Shown here: positions 7,167-15,483 of the stretch, piece after piece
Position numbering within the stretch: the stretch's first letter is position 1
Layout of the letters: every line of letters starts with the position of its first letter
DNA from: Sphingobacterium sp. UGAL515B_05
GTDB taxonomy: Bacteria > Bacteroidota > Bacteroidia > Sphingobacteriales > Sphingobacteriaceae
Direction: 5' to 3'
Length of the DNA: 64,000 bases
NCBI RefSeq assembly: GCF_033097525.1
Contig: NZ_CP109907.1
Location: 4,216,001 to 4,280,000, forward strand
The notes under the pieces: model-generated
The model's input: only the letters and a program-made list of their open reading frames with translations
What the model was told of the DNA's origin: nothing
Database searches by the model: none
Position numbers and translations under genes: made by a program

Positions 7167-9950
7167 ATGGAGTATAATCACAAATCATTAGAGAAAAAGT
7201 GGCAGAAGTTTTGGGCTGATCATCAAACATATAAAACGTCCGATACGCATCAAAAGCCAAAATACTATGTATTGGATATGTTTCCTTATCCTTCCGGAGC
7301 GGGGCTGCATGTTGGTCACCCGCTGGGATATATTGCTTCGGACATCTTTTCAAGATATAAACGTTTGAAAGGTTTCAATGTATTGCATCCGATGGGATAT
7401 GATTCTTTTGGACTTCCTGCAGAGCAATATGCCATTCAAACTGGTCAGCATCCTGCTGTGACGACTGAGGTAAATATCAATCGGTATCGTGAGCAAATGG
7501 ATAACATTGGGTTCTCTTATGATTGGAGTAGAGAAGTACGTACTTCCGATCCGTCATATTACAAATGGACACAATGGATTTTTATGAGATTGTTTGATTC
7601 TTGGTATAATAAGGAATCAGATAAAGCTGAACCGATCGAAACGTTAATCGCGAGGTTTGTTGTAAGTGGTTCAACTGGCATTTTAGCAGTTTCGGATGAA
7701 GATGTCCTGGAATTCAGCGCTGACGAATGGAAATCTTTTGATGAAGAAAAACAACAACGGGAATTGTTGAAATATCGGATTGCTTATTTGCGTGAAAGTA
7801 CAGTAAACTGGTGTGCTGCTTTAGGTACAGTATTAGCGAATGACGAGGTCATCAACGGTGTCTCTGAGCGTGGTGGTTATCCTGTGGAGCAAAAGAAGAT
7901 GATGCAGTGGTCTATGCGTATTACTGCTTACGCAGATCGTTTATTGAAAGGTTTGGATACCATTGATTGGCCAGAACCTTTGGTTGAAATGCAACGTAAC
8001 TGGATCGGGAAATCGGTAGGTGCCTCGGTGAAATTTCCCGTACCACAATTAAATACAGCAATTGAAGTGTTTACGACGCGTGTAGATACGATATATGGTG
8101 TTTCTTTTGTCGTTTTGGCTCCAGAACATGAATTGGTTGCAGCATTGACTACCCCTGAGCAGCAAACAGAAGTAGACGCCTATATCGAGAAAACTTCGAA
8201 AAAATCTGAATTGGATCGTATGGCCGATACAAAAACAGTATCTGGTGCTTTTACGGGTTCTTACGCGAAACATCCAATTTCTGGACAGGATGTACAGATT
8301 TGGATCGCAGATTATGTACTTGCTGGTTATGGTACAGGTGCTGTAATGGCTGTGCCAAGTGGTGATCAACGTGACTATGTGTTTGCTAAACATTTCGCTC
8401 TTCCTATTATTCCTATTTCGGATACTCAAAATATTGAAGAAGAAGCTGATCCAAATAAAGATGGAAAATACATCAATTCCGATTTTATCAATGGTATGAC
8501 TTACCAAGAGGCGGTCCCTGCTTTGATTGCTAAATTGGAAGAATTAAAATTAGGTAAAGCGAAAATAAACTTCCGTATGCGTGATGCTATTTTTGGGCGT
8601 CAGCGTTATTGGGGAGAACCCGTTCCTGTCTACTTTAAAAATGGATTACCTTATTTAATTAAAGAAGAAGAATTACCGCTCTTATTGCCCGAAGTTGATA
8701 AATATTTACCAACGGAATCGGGTGAACCTCCTTTAGGAAGGGCCAAAGATTGGAAATATGAAGATCAGTACGAGTATGAACTGAGCACGATGCCAGGATG
8801 GGCGGGCTCTTCATGGTATTGGTTTAGGTATATGGATCCGAAAAATGAAGGTAATTTTGCGTCTAAAGAGGCTGTGGATTATTGGAAAGCGGTGGATTTA
8901 TATATCGGTGGTTCTGAGCATGCTACTGGGCACTTGTTGTATTCGCGTTTTTGGAACAAGTTCTTGAAAGATCTGGGGTATCAAAATGAGGAAGAGCCAT
9001 TCCGCAAATTGATTAATCAAGGTATGATTCAAGGGCGCTCTAATTTTGTGTATCGTGTACTCGATGACGAAGGGAGAGGTACAAATCAATTTGTGTCTTA
9101 TGGATTAAGAAATGAATACAAAACTATTCCTTTACATGTAGACGTGAATATTGTTCATAATGATGTACTGGATTTGGAAAAATTCAAAAATTTCAGACCG
9201 GACTTTGCAAATGCTGAATTTGTATTGGAAAATGGGAAGTATATCTGCGGTAGTGAGGTGGAGAAAATGTCGAAATCCAAATTCAATGTGGTCAATCCTG
9301 ATGATATTATCGAATCCTATGGAGCAGATACATTGCGTCTATACGAAATGTTTTTAGGGCCTTTGGAGCAGGCTAAGCCTTGGAATACAAATGGTATTGA
9401 AGGGGTTTATAAGTTTTTACGTAAAGTATGGCGACTGTTCCACGATGCTGAAGGTAATTTCAGTGTTTCCGATGAAGATCCATCCAAAGCAGAGTTTAAA
9501 GCCTTACATAAAATTATCAAAAAGGTGGAAGATGATATTGAGCGTTTCTCATTCAATACTTCTGTTTCAGCCTTTATGATCTGTGTCAATGAATTGACTG
9601 AGTTGAAATGCAATAAAAGACAGATATTGGAACAGCTCGTCGTTATCCTTCAGCCTTATGCTCCACATATTACGGAAGAGTTGTGGGCGCTGTTGGGTAA
9701 AGAAGCTGGTACACTTTCTTACGCTTCATATCCTGTGTTCAAAGCAGAATATTTGGTTGAATCTGAATTTGCATATCCCGTATCTTTCAATGGAAAGATG
9801 AAATTCAATCTATCACTAGCGCTTGATTTAGATCAAAAAGCTGTAGAAGATACGATTAGAGCACATGCTGATGTACAACGGCATTTAGATGGGAAGGCGA
9901 TCAAAAAGATTATTTTTGTCAAAGGAAAGATAATCAATATTGTCATTTAA
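7167..9950 (+). CDS. leuS: leucyl-tRNA synthetase
   Basis: Charges tRNA-Leu. This class I synthetase shows HVGH (residues 48-51), an inserted CP1 editing domain (about 230-450, with a TTRVDTIYG block), the ELSTMPGWAGSSWYW region, and KMSKS at 700-704. At 927 residues it has the longer form seen in Bacteroidota, with extra sequence near residues 150-195 and 610-690. It is transcribed alone rightward, diverging from ftsX. A near-consensus box, TAATTTCG at 7130-7137, lies 29 nt before the ATG. It ends at the hairpin at 9968. Confidence 0.97.
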   Translation: MEYNHKSLEKKWQKFWADHQTYKTSDTHQKPKYYVLDMFPYPSGAGLHVGHPLGYIASDIFSRYKRLKGFNVLHPMGYDSFGLPAEQYAIQTGQHPAVTTEVNINRYREQMDNIGFSYDWSREVRTSDPSYYKWTQWIFMRLFDSWYNKESDKAEPIETLIARFVVSGSTGILAVSDEDVLEFSADEWKSFDEEKQQRELLKYRIAYLRESTVNWCAALGTVLANDEVINGVSERGGYPVEQKKMMQWSMRITAYADRLLKGLDTIDWPEPLVEMQRNWIGKSVGASVKFPVPQLNTAIEVFTTRVDTIYGVSFVVLAPEHELVAALTTPEQQTEVDAYIEKTSKKSELDRMADTKTVSGAFTGSYAKHPISGQDVQIWIADYVLAGYGTGAVMAVPSGDQRDYVFAKHFALPIIPISDTQNIEEEADPNKDGKYINSDFINGMTYQEAVPALIAKLEELKLGKAKINFRMRDAIFGRQRYWGEPVPVYFKNGLPYLIKEEELPLLLPEVDKYLPTESGEPPLGRAKDWKYEDQYEYELSTMPGWAGSSWYWFRYMDPKNEGNFASKEAVDYWKAVDLYIGGSEHATGHLLYSRFWNKFLKDLGYQNEEEPFRKLINQGMIQGRSNFVYRVLDDEGRGTNQFVSYGLRNEYKTIPLHVDVNIVHNDVLDLEKFKNFRPDFANAEFVLENGKYICGSEVEKMSKSKFNVVNPDDIIESYGADTLRLYEMFLGPLEQAKPWNTNGIEGVYKFLRKVWRLFHDAEGNFSVSDEDPSKAEFKALHKIIKKVEDDIERFSFNTSVSAFMICVNELTELKCNKRQILEQLVVILQPYAPHITEELWALLGKEAGTLSYASYPVFKAEYLVESEFAYPVSFNGKMKFNLSLALDLDQKAVEDTIRAHADVQRHLDGKAIKKIIFVKGKIINIVI

Positions 9951-9967
9951 CCCACTCAATTAAGTAT

Positions 9968-10006
9968 AAAAAAGCCGTTTTATCAACAGGATAAAACGGC
10001 TTTTTT
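9968..10006. terminator. bidirectional terminator (leuS / GNAT gene)
   Basis: A 16-bp perfect stem (AAAAAAGCCGTTTTAT at 9968-9983 with ATAAAACGGCTTTTTT at 9991-10006) around a 7-nt loop. A- and T-tracts on both sides let it serve leuS and the convergent gene, whose stop codon overlaps its right arm. Confidence 0.9.
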
Positions 10007-10286
10007 ATGCCAATACATCTTGAAAAGCTATTGTTTTATCAAAGATAGCTTTCGCATAGGGACAATTTGGGATAATTTTGGCGTCATTCTTTCGGGCATA
10101 GTCAACAGCCTCCAGTACCAATTTTTTTCCCACACTCATTCCCTGATACTCATCGTAGACTTCTGTATGATCAATGGAAAACTCATGATCGTTTTGCCAG
10201 GTATACTCTAAAATTCCGGCTTCATTATTTTCAACTTCTGCAATAAAATTGCCTCTCTCGTCCCTTTCGATGTTTCTTATTTCCAT
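10005..10286 (-). CDS. short GNAT-type N-acetyltransferase (YjdJ-like)
   Basis: 93 residues matching the small GCN5-related acetyltransferase domain family (PF14542 type): an acetyl-CoA-binding loop VYDEYQGMSVGKKLVLEAVDYAR (middle, about 42-64) and the family's closing KIIPNCPYAKAIF. These proteins are about half a normal GNAT and their substrates are generally unknown. Transcribed alone leftward; its stop codon lies within the shared terminator with leuS. Confidence 0.85.
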   Translation of the reverse strand: MEIRNIERDERGNFIAEVENNEAGILEYTWQNDHEFSIDHTEVYDEYQGMSVGKKLVLEAVDYARKNDAKIIPNCPYAKAIFDKTIAFQDVLA

Positions 10287-10656
10287 AGTTTTTTTTAAAA
10301 ATAACGTCCAAATGATCTTTTTGTTTTATGGAATTTTTCAATTTTGTGATCGAAATAAATCTTGTTTAAAAAGTTGAAAGATCGGTGGGCGTCAGACGAC
10401 TGATTGTTGTCAGCCCCATTGTAGGCGACTAGGTTTAAACAATAACTTATGAACCGGATGTGGGCTGTTTAAAATCAAAGGAACGAATCGGTTCCAGATT
10501 AAGATCTCTTGGTACAGGATCGCTCACTATCCCTTTTTTAAAGAATTTTTTGTACCTTTGCAATTATCTCCTTAGAACACATCGCATTTTTATCTTTTCA
10601 ACGAAGCTCTAAAGGTCCGTAACCTCCTCGGGAACATTTATTTTAATCCATATTGA
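10287..10656. other. 370-bp intergenic region, divergent promoters and cold-shock-gene leader
   Basis: No gene seen. It holds the upstream region of the leftward GNAT gene and, on the right, a promoter-like box at 10553-10560 followed by a leader of about 90 nt before the cold-shock-domain gene. The middle (10380-10480) is locally GC-richer, with GTC/GAC-rich short repeats I cannot assign. Confidence 0.5.
10553..10560 (+). promoter_or_regulatory. candidate -7 box for the cold-shock-domain gene
   Basis: TACCTTTG matches the Bacteroidota -7 consensus TAnnTTTG. It lies about 97 nt before the ATG at 10657, implying a roughly 90-nt 5' leader. I see no convincing -33 TTTG. Confidence 0.45.
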
Positions 10657-11082
10657 ATGAGCAAAAGCCAAATTACATTTAACAAAAAAGAACGAGAAAA
10701 AAAGAAACTACTCAAAAAACAACAAAAAATTGAGAAAAAAGAATTCAACAAAACAAACAACGACAAGGGGAAATCTTTGGAAGAATTGTTTGCTTATGTT
10801 GATGAACATGGGAATATTTCAGACAGACCTGCGATAAAATTGAAAGAAGGGGAGAGTCCAAGCATGGCCTCAAATCATCATGACGAGTATTCCTTCGGAA
10901 AAGTTGTCCATTACAATAACGACTCCAACTATGGGTTTATTAGAGACAACGAAACTCAGCAATCTATTTATTTCAATGACCGTCTTGCTGGACATAAATT
11001 GAACCTGAATCAGAAAGTGAAGTTTAAATTTAAAAGTGCTAAACAAGGAGCTCAAGTCACTGAAGTCTTGATCGAGTATTAG
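10657..11082 (+). CDS. cold-shock-domain RNA-binding protein with lysine-rich N terminus
   Basis: 141 residues in two parts. Residues 1-40 are an extremely basic segment (KKEREKKKLLKKQQKIEKKE), probably disordered and nucleic-acid binding. Residues about 78-141 are a cold-shock-type OB fold with GKVVHYNNDSNYGFIRD in place of the usual KGFGFI RNP1 element, IYFNDR in place of VFVH, and a KVKFKFKSAKQGAQVTEV end. The RNP motifs are divergent but in register. Likely an RNA chaperone. The long leader fits post-transcriptional control as known for csp genes, which is inference. Monocistronic, followed by a hairpin at 11123. Confidence 0.8.
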   Translation: MSKSQITFNKKEREKKKLLKKQQKIEKKEFNKTNNDKGKSLEELFAYVDEHGNISDRPAIKLKEGESPSMASNHHDEYSFGKVVHYNNDSNYGFIRDNETQQSIYFNDRLAGHKLNLNQKVKFKFKSAKQGAQVTEVLIEY

Positions 11083-11478
11083 CTAAAAAAGTACTCTTAA
11101 TCGAGTATTGATGATTATAAGGCCTTTTGTTTGATGTCAGGGTATTTGGAGTCAAACAAAGGTTTTTTACATTTATCTGAATGCCTGCTTTTCCGTTAAT
11201 GGCATTCTTTAAAAGAGAGGCTTTCCGCAGTTTTAGCTTTTAAATCGCTTCATTAATCGCTCGCTTCAGAGCGAAAAGAGTTTTCCCTACCGGTATAATT
11301 TCACGATTACCTTTATAGAAAAAGTTCAATTTTTAGAATTCCCCTTTATTTTGAATATGTCGCTGATCTAATTTTGATGTGATGTGTATACTTTTTATAT
11401 GGTCCTTCTGGGCTTACCCTTGTAGTTTTGTGATATTTTGCCTTAAATGCTGTTGGTTCTAAGTTATCTTTTAAGAAT
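11083..11478. other. intergenic region with two hairpins, no convincing gene
   Basis: About 400 bp between the cold-shock-domain gene and a leftward membrane-protein gene. It contains the terminator at 11123-11168, a second perfect 7-bp stem (GAATGCC at 11179-11185 with GGCATTC at 11201-11207) and a small CGCTC/GAGCG hairpin near 11260. A possible leftward frame of 78 codons at 11346-11582 overlaps the membrane-protein gene and looks like noise. Confidence 0.5.
11123..11168 (+). terminator. terminator after the cold-shock-domain gene
   Basis: CCTTTTGTTTGA at 11123-11134 pairs with TCAAACAAAGG at 11152-11162 (one bulged T), followed by T6 at 11163-11168. Confidence 0.75.
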
Positions 11479-11934
11479 TTATGAGGTAAATATCTGCTTA
11501 TTGTTCCTCTCTTGTATAAGTTGATGATTTTTTTTGATATAGAAGGGTTGATGGAAACAGAAATAAAATAATCCTCCAGCAAAGTAAGCTACGACGTCAG
11601 CAATATCTCCAGTATTATACGTGGTATATTGAGGCATGATCCATTCAAAAAGTAAGGAGGTAAAGAATGAAATTATCCAGATTTGGTAAAGCGGATAACC
11701 ATGGGCTCTGCCATTGTTGAATACATGACTACCCACGATAGATGAACAATGGATAATGATCGGTACAAAAACGAAATCAGTCAGCCAGTCGTTCAGGAAG
11801 GGGATAGGGAAATGATTAGCCCGAGTAAATCGAATAAAGAACCAACAAAACCAGTAGAAGATGAATAAGCCGTCAAACAGCTCCCTGCTTAATGAGCGAA
11901 GGAGACGGCGATTAACATTGCTATAGCACCACAT
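11479..11934 (-). CDS. VanZ-like small integral membrane protein
   Basis: Up to 151 residues with about four hydrophobic helices: LFDGLFIFYWFCWFF, WLTDFVFVPIIIHC, LYQIWIISFFTSLLFEW and DVVAYFAGGLFYFCF. The run of Asp, Glu and Asp residues at helix edges (NDWLTDF, FEWIMPQ, GDIADVVAYFAGG) recalls VanZ-like proteins. Similar Bacteroidota proteins are sometimes labelled magnesium citrate transporter, which I consider unsupported. It follows the 61-residue gene, overlapping its end by 46 bp if the ATG at 11934 is used. No other ATG, GTG or TTG is obvious, so the start is uncertain. Probably in the TetR-controlled operon. Confidence 0.65.
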   Translation of the reverse strand: MWCYSNVNRRLLRSLSRELFDGLFIFYWFCWFFIRFTRANHFPIPFLNDWLTDFVFVPIIIHCSSIVGSHVFNNGRAHGYPLYQIWIISFFTSLLFEWIMPQYTTYNTGDIADVVAYFAGGLFYFCFHQPFYIKKNHQLIQERNNKQIFTS

Positions 11935-12074
11935 GCCATTAAAGTTAAAAACATAAAGAAAGCAGTCTGTTTACCGAATTTCTTCCAAGAACTGTCGTTT
12001 GGATGAGCTGGGATTAAAGTTTGTTTTAATTCGAAGTATTGCCTTTTAAGCCAATTTCCCGTTGATTTTTCCAT
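11889..12074 (-). CDS. 61-residue single-helix membrane protein
   Basis: Starts MEKSTGNWLKRQYFELKQ, then a basic/amphipathic segment and one C-terminal helix (TAAFFMF-type stretch, residues about 39-58, containing LMACGAIAMLIAVSFA). Function unrecognised. It is divergent from the TetR-family gene, and the 46-bp palindrome lies 20 bp upstream of its ATG. A TAATTTTG box on the minus strand (12111-12104) is suitably placed to drive it. It overlaps the following membrane-protein gene, which suggests coupled translation. Confidence 0.65.
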   Translation of the reverse strand: MEKSTGNWLKRQYFELKQTLIPAHPNDSSWKKFGKQTAFFMFLTLMACGAIAMLIAVSFAH

Positions 12075-12094
12075 GTATATAATCTTATTTTTAG

Positions 12095-12140
12095 TTCATG
12101 ATGCAAAATTAGAACATTTGTTCTAATTTTGCATCATGAA
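12095..12140. promoter_or_regulatory. 46-bp palindrome with mirrored -7 boxes (TetR operator)
   Basis: Perfect 22-bp arms (12095-12116 and 12119-12140) around a TT centre. Each arm contains TAATTTTG reading outward: plus strand 12124-12131, minus strand 12111-12104. Both match TAnnTTTG. The right arm runs through the ATG of the TetR-family gene at 12136. A repressor bound here would cover both promoters. The palindrome is seen directly; operator function is inference from position. Confidence 0.75.
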
Positions 12141-12717
12141 TACGAAAGAAAAAATTATTGTGGGTGCGTTGAAGCTTTATAATCGTGATGGTATACGTAC
12201 GGTAACAACGCGTCAAATTGCTCAGGAACTGAATATAAGTGCCGGTAATCTTCATTATCATTTTAAACATACCGAGGATATTATTTTTCAACTTTTCCAA
12301 TTATTGCAAAATGAGTATGAAAAGATGATTTTGAAGCCTGAAGATGATGCAAGCACATTTCGCCAGGTGCTGGATAGTTTTATTGATGGCTCTTATGCGC
12401 TGATATCGAAATACAGGTTTATTTTTGAGAATTTTGTTGAAATTTGCAACTGGATCCCCAGTATTGCAGAAGCTTACAGAAATTTGGTGGCACAGCGTGA
12501 AGAGCAACTTGTCTCTCTATTTTTGTATTACGCTGAGTTAGGCATGTTTCGTTCTGATATACCCTTGGTAAATTTACAGGCGTTCGTGCGCCAACTTTTT
12601 ATCATTTCAGATTTTTGGAGCTCAAGCTATGCTGTTTTGGGTGCATACCAAAACGGAAATCCACTGGAAGATTATAGACAGACGATTCATACGGCCTTTT
12701 ATCCATATCTTGTTTAA
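12136..12717 (+). CDS. TetR-family transcriptional regulator
   Basis: 193 residues. The N-terminal helix-turn-helix is clear (TRQIAQELNISAGNLHYHFKHTEDI, residues about 22-47); the remaining about 145 residues form the helical ligand/dimerisation part, with no family-specific motif I recognise. The ATG at 12136 lies inside the 46-bp palindrome and only 4 nt after the TAATTTTG box, so its mRNA is probably leaderless and the gene autoregulated. Its likely targets are itself and the two small membrane-protein genes transcribed the other way. The effector is unknown. Confidence 0.9.
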   Translation: MNTKEKIIVGALKLYNRDGIRTVTTRQIAQELNISAGNLHYHFKHTEDIIFQLFQLLQNEYEKMILKPEDDASTFRQVLDSFIDGSYALISKYRFIFENFVEICNWIPSIAEAYRNLVAQREEQLVSLFLYYAELGMFRSDIPLVNLQAFVRQLFIISDFWSSSYAVLGAYQNGNPLEDYRQTIHTAFYPYLV

Positions 12718-12751
12718 AGGAACGGGGCAAATTGAATCGCTCCTTGGATTG

Positions 12752-13597
12752 TTATTCTTTCCTTAATGTGAAAATGGTAACCTCGGGTCGCGCGTTGAAT
12801 CTGATGGGAATGCTGTGTCCCAGTCCGCGGTTGATATATAATGTTCTGTCTCCGCTTATTTTCTTGATTCCTTGATCGTAGTTTTTATTTTTGACGGGAA
12901 TAATCGGGGAGCCCCAAAAAGGAATTCTTACTTGGCCAGCATGTGTGTGTCCTGCCAGGATCCAGCCATTGTATCTATTCCAGCCGTCGAGGTCTGCGGC
13001 ATCCGGATTATGACATAATACTAAACTGGCTTGAGATTGATCGTAGTCTTTCATGGCCTTTATAAGGTCAAAGTTTGTTCCCCAAAAGTCATCTATACCG
13101 AATATTCTTAACCCCTGGGTTATTACGCTTTCATTTCTCAATACTTTTATCGAATATCCATGGAGTAGGCTAACGATTGAATCTGCTGCCGCACTGTCCT
13201 GAAAATTTTTTCCATAGTCATGATTGCCTAGAATTGCCAATGTTTGAAGTTTGCCTTTTGGGGCATCTTGCATGACTTCATTGAGTTGTTCTAAGCGGAT
13301 TTTATTGTTAACAAGACGTACAAAATCGCCGGTGTATACCACGATATCGGGCTTTAATGCTCCGATTTCCCGAAAGGTTCTTTTTATAAAATCTTTATCC
13401 ACATAGTTGCCGATATGGATGTCCGAAATTTGGATCAACGACTTTCCTTCCAATGCTTCTGGTAAATGTTTTACAGTTAGATTGACCTGCTCGTATTTTA
13501 CCCAATGTGGCTCGATTTTCCAGCTGTAAAAACCGAGCAATGCACCCAATACGAATAAGCATATTGCTATATGCTTTAATTTTCGCTTATTTTTCAT
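12752..13597 (-). CDS. membrane-anchored metallophosphoesterase (YaeI-like)
   Basis: 281 residues. One N-terminal helix (about 8-24) is followed by a calcineurin-like phosphoesterase domain with all metal motifs: DIHIGN, YTGDFV, LGNHDYG, LCHNPD and GHTHAGQVRIP. The final DRTLYINRGLGHS and IRFNARPEVTIF segments are typical of the YkuE/YaeI branch, some of which act on lipid-linked phosphates. The active site should face the periplasm. It is convergent with the TetR-family gene and 9 bp downstream of a GNAT gene on the same strand. Confidence 0.9.
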   Translation of the reverse strand: MKNKRKLKHIAICLFVLGALLGFYSWKIEPHWVKYEQVNLTVKHLPEALEGKSLIQISDIHIGNYVDKDFIKRTFREIGALKPDIVVYTGDFVRLVNNKIRLEQLNEVMQDAPKGKLQTLAILGNHDYGKNFQDSAAADSIVSLLHGYSIKVLRNESVITQGLRIFGIDDFWGTNFDLIKAMKDYDQSQASLVLCHNPDAADLDGWNRYNGWILAGHTHAGQVRIPFWGSPIIPVKNKNYDQGIKKISGDRTLYINRGLGHSIPIRFNARPEVTIFTLRKE

Positions 13598-13606
13598 AGC
13601 GCTAAA

Positions 13607-14107
13607 TTAACTTTTCCAGTCAGATTTGCTAATCTTCATATTGAGACTTTTCCAGGTTTCGTTGCCAATTGTTACTTCCGAAATCATATTTTCGTTAATT
13701 CGAAAACCTACGGCTTCATAACATCGGATTGCATTGTGATTCCAGTCATAAACGTTTAAATCGGCTATTTCATAATTGCCTTCAGTAAAAAGCAGCTTGA
13801 GTAGTTCGTTTACCGTGCTTCTGCCATAACCTTTATTTCGTTCGGAGCTTTTTGCAATTAGGATGCGGCAAAGTCTTGGAATGTCCCGTTCGAAGCTTAA
13901 TTCGCAGTGGCCGATTATTTCTTTGGTTGCCGTATCGATTATTTTAAAGGCGTTTCGCTTTGGGTCTTGAATGTATTTTTCAAGTTGGTTATCAGTAAGC
14001 GGAAACGAAAAATACGGTCCTGCAAACTGTAATAGTTCCTCTGCTGATCGAATCCATGACTTAAAAAGCGGGAAATCTGATTTTTCGAATTGAAGTAGTG
14101 TTATCAT
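13607..14107 (-). CDS. GNAT-family N-acetyltransferase (RimJ/RimL-like)
   Basis: 166 residues with the GNAT fold: acetyl-CoA loop ERNKGYGRSTVNELLKLLF (about 88-106), the preceding beta strand CRILIAKS, and the closing NHNAIRCYEAVGFRINE block (about 124-140) typical of RimJ/RimL-like enzymes. The acceptor is unknown. It probably shares a transcript with the phosphoesterase gene 9 bp downstream. Confidence 0.88.
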   Translation of the reverse strand: MITLLQFEKSDFPLFKSWIRSAEELLQFAGPYFSFPLTDNQLEKYIQDPKRNAFKIIDTATKEIIGHCELSFERDIPRLCRILIAKSSERNKGYGRSTVNELLKLLFTEGNYEIADLNVYDWNHNAIRCYEAVGFRINENMISEVTIGNETWKSLNMKISKSDWKS

Positions 14108-14222
14108 GATTATTGTCTATTTGCCATGCGAACGGCAGATCAATTTAGAAAATTCTCGTGTCTGATCCTAAGGAAATTACTGAATTTTACGAAATTCGTG
14201 CGAAATATATTGAAAGAGTAAT

Positions 14223-14702
14223 ATGCCGCAGCTTATTTTAGATACAATTATAGAAGCTCCTTTATCGGTTGTTTTTGATTTGGCACGTAGTATTGATCTG
14301 CATATGTATTCGACAAAGAAAACTGGAGAGAAGGCAATTGATGGGGTGACAATGGGATTAATCGAGGCGGGGCGGCAGGTGCGCTGGCGCGCAAGGCATC
14401 TTGGAGTAAAGCAAACATTGACTGTGCAGATAACAGCGATGGAAAAACCTCATTTTTTCGAAGATCGAATGACTCAGGGAGTGTTTCATTCGATGGATCA
14501 CCAGCATATTTTCAAGGAACTGGAACATGGCAAAGTATTAATGCGCGATGTGTTCAATTTTAAGGCTCCGCTCGGGGTTCTGGGGAGGCTTGCGGAACGG
14601 CTATTTTTAACCCGATACATGCTGCGCTTTCTTGAAGAAAGAAATCTGGTGATCAAAGAAGTTGCTGAGTCGGGTAAATACCGGTTGTATCTTCCAGTCT
14701 AG
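14223..14702 (+). CDS. SRPBCC-family protein
   Basis: 159 residues matching the START/Bet v1-like SRPBCC fold: opening beta strand LILDTIIEAPLSVVFDLARS, central FFEDRMTQGVFHSMDHQH and VLMRDVFNFKAPLGVLG, and a long C-terminal helix (about 124-145). Such single-domain proteins bind hydrophobic ligands or act in polyketide-type chemistry; no ligand can be read here. It is divergent from the GNAT gene and transcribed alone. Confidence 0.85.
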   Translation: MPQLILDTIIEAPLSVVFDLARSIDLHMYSTKKTGEKAIDGVTMGLIEAGRQVRWRARHLGVKQTLTVQITAMEKPHFFEDRMTQGVFHSMDHQHIFKELEHGKVLMRDVFNFKAPLGVLGRLAERLFLTRYMLRFLEERNLVIKEVAESGKYRLYLPV

Positions 14703-14862
14703 TTTCCTTCGGAAATAAGCGATAGGTTGTAGGTGTCGACTTTCAATTTTCGCGAGAAAAATTGGGGTAAATTTTTCAACTAGATCACATTTAGCAGTTC
14801 AATAAGCGATGATGTTGGGATGCTCCACTTTTTCGCTGAATTATCTGAAAACTCGTATGTGT

Positions 14863-15483
14863 TTAATGGTTTCTAGCAACAACAACTATCGTTGGATTTT
14901 CTTTCCGAAGTTGCTCCTGTAAGAAATCAAAAGCTCCTTTCTGATTCATGGTGACCTGATAGATTTTGTTGAATTCATTATAGAAATAGATGCGATAGCT
15001 GTTGGGCCCCCGGTAGTTTCTGATGATTTTTGTTTCAATGCGATGAATTTGACTAATTGGGATCTGTTTGTTTCCAATGAATGGGAAAAATAAAATTTCA
15101 TTTTCACAAAAAAGATATGGGGCGATAGCTGAAAAGATGCGGACCAACCGTCTGCTATATTGCTGGTAGATGTCAAGATCGTCGTCGTTTAGTTGTTGCA
15201 GTGCATGGATGAATTTTTGGTTTTTAATGTAAGCTATCCAACTCAACAGGCCGAACGCAAAACCTAGATAAACGAAAAGAAAGGATAGGGTAGGGAGTGA
15301 TTTTGAAAAAAACGACAGCCTGTCTTCACTGTCCGACCATTTCTGAAAAAAAGCCACCAGAAAAAATCCGTAACAAAAAACGAACATCGCGAGGAAGATG
15401 CCAATGATCACATTGCGGGTTTTCCTGATTTTTACAAGTTCTGTTTTTAAAAATGATCTCAACATAGAGGGGTCGTTACGCAT
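14863..15483 (-). CDS. membrane protein with two helices and a C-terminal cytoplasmic domain
   Basis: 206 residues, family not recognised. A basic N terminus (TELVKIRKTRN) precedes two helices (about 26-46, NVIIGIFLAMFVFCYGFFLV, and about 68-88). After these comes a soluble segment of about 115 residues whose pattern (short strands, LFFPFIGNKQIPISQIHRIETK, YRIYFYNEFNKIYQVTM, then a helix FDFLQEQLR) resembles the PH-like YcxB-type proteins. That resemblance is tentative. The start may instead be the Met at residue 7. Transcribed alone. Confidence 0.7.
   Translation of the reverse strand: MRNDPSMLRSFLKTELVKIRKTRNVIIGIFLAMFVFCYGFFLVAFFQKWSDSEDRLSFFSKSLPTLSFLFVYLGFAFGLLSWIAYIKNQKFIHALQQLNDDDLDIYQQYSRRLVRIFSAIAPYLFCENEILFFPFIGNKQIPISQIHRIETKIIRNYRGPNSYRIYFYNEFNKIYQVTMNQKGAFDFLQEQLRKENPTIVVVARNH

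Noticed and set aside
11346..11582. Leftward frame of 78 codons after the VanZ-like gene
   Set aside because: It overlaps the membrane-protein gene in another frame, has no motif and no start context.
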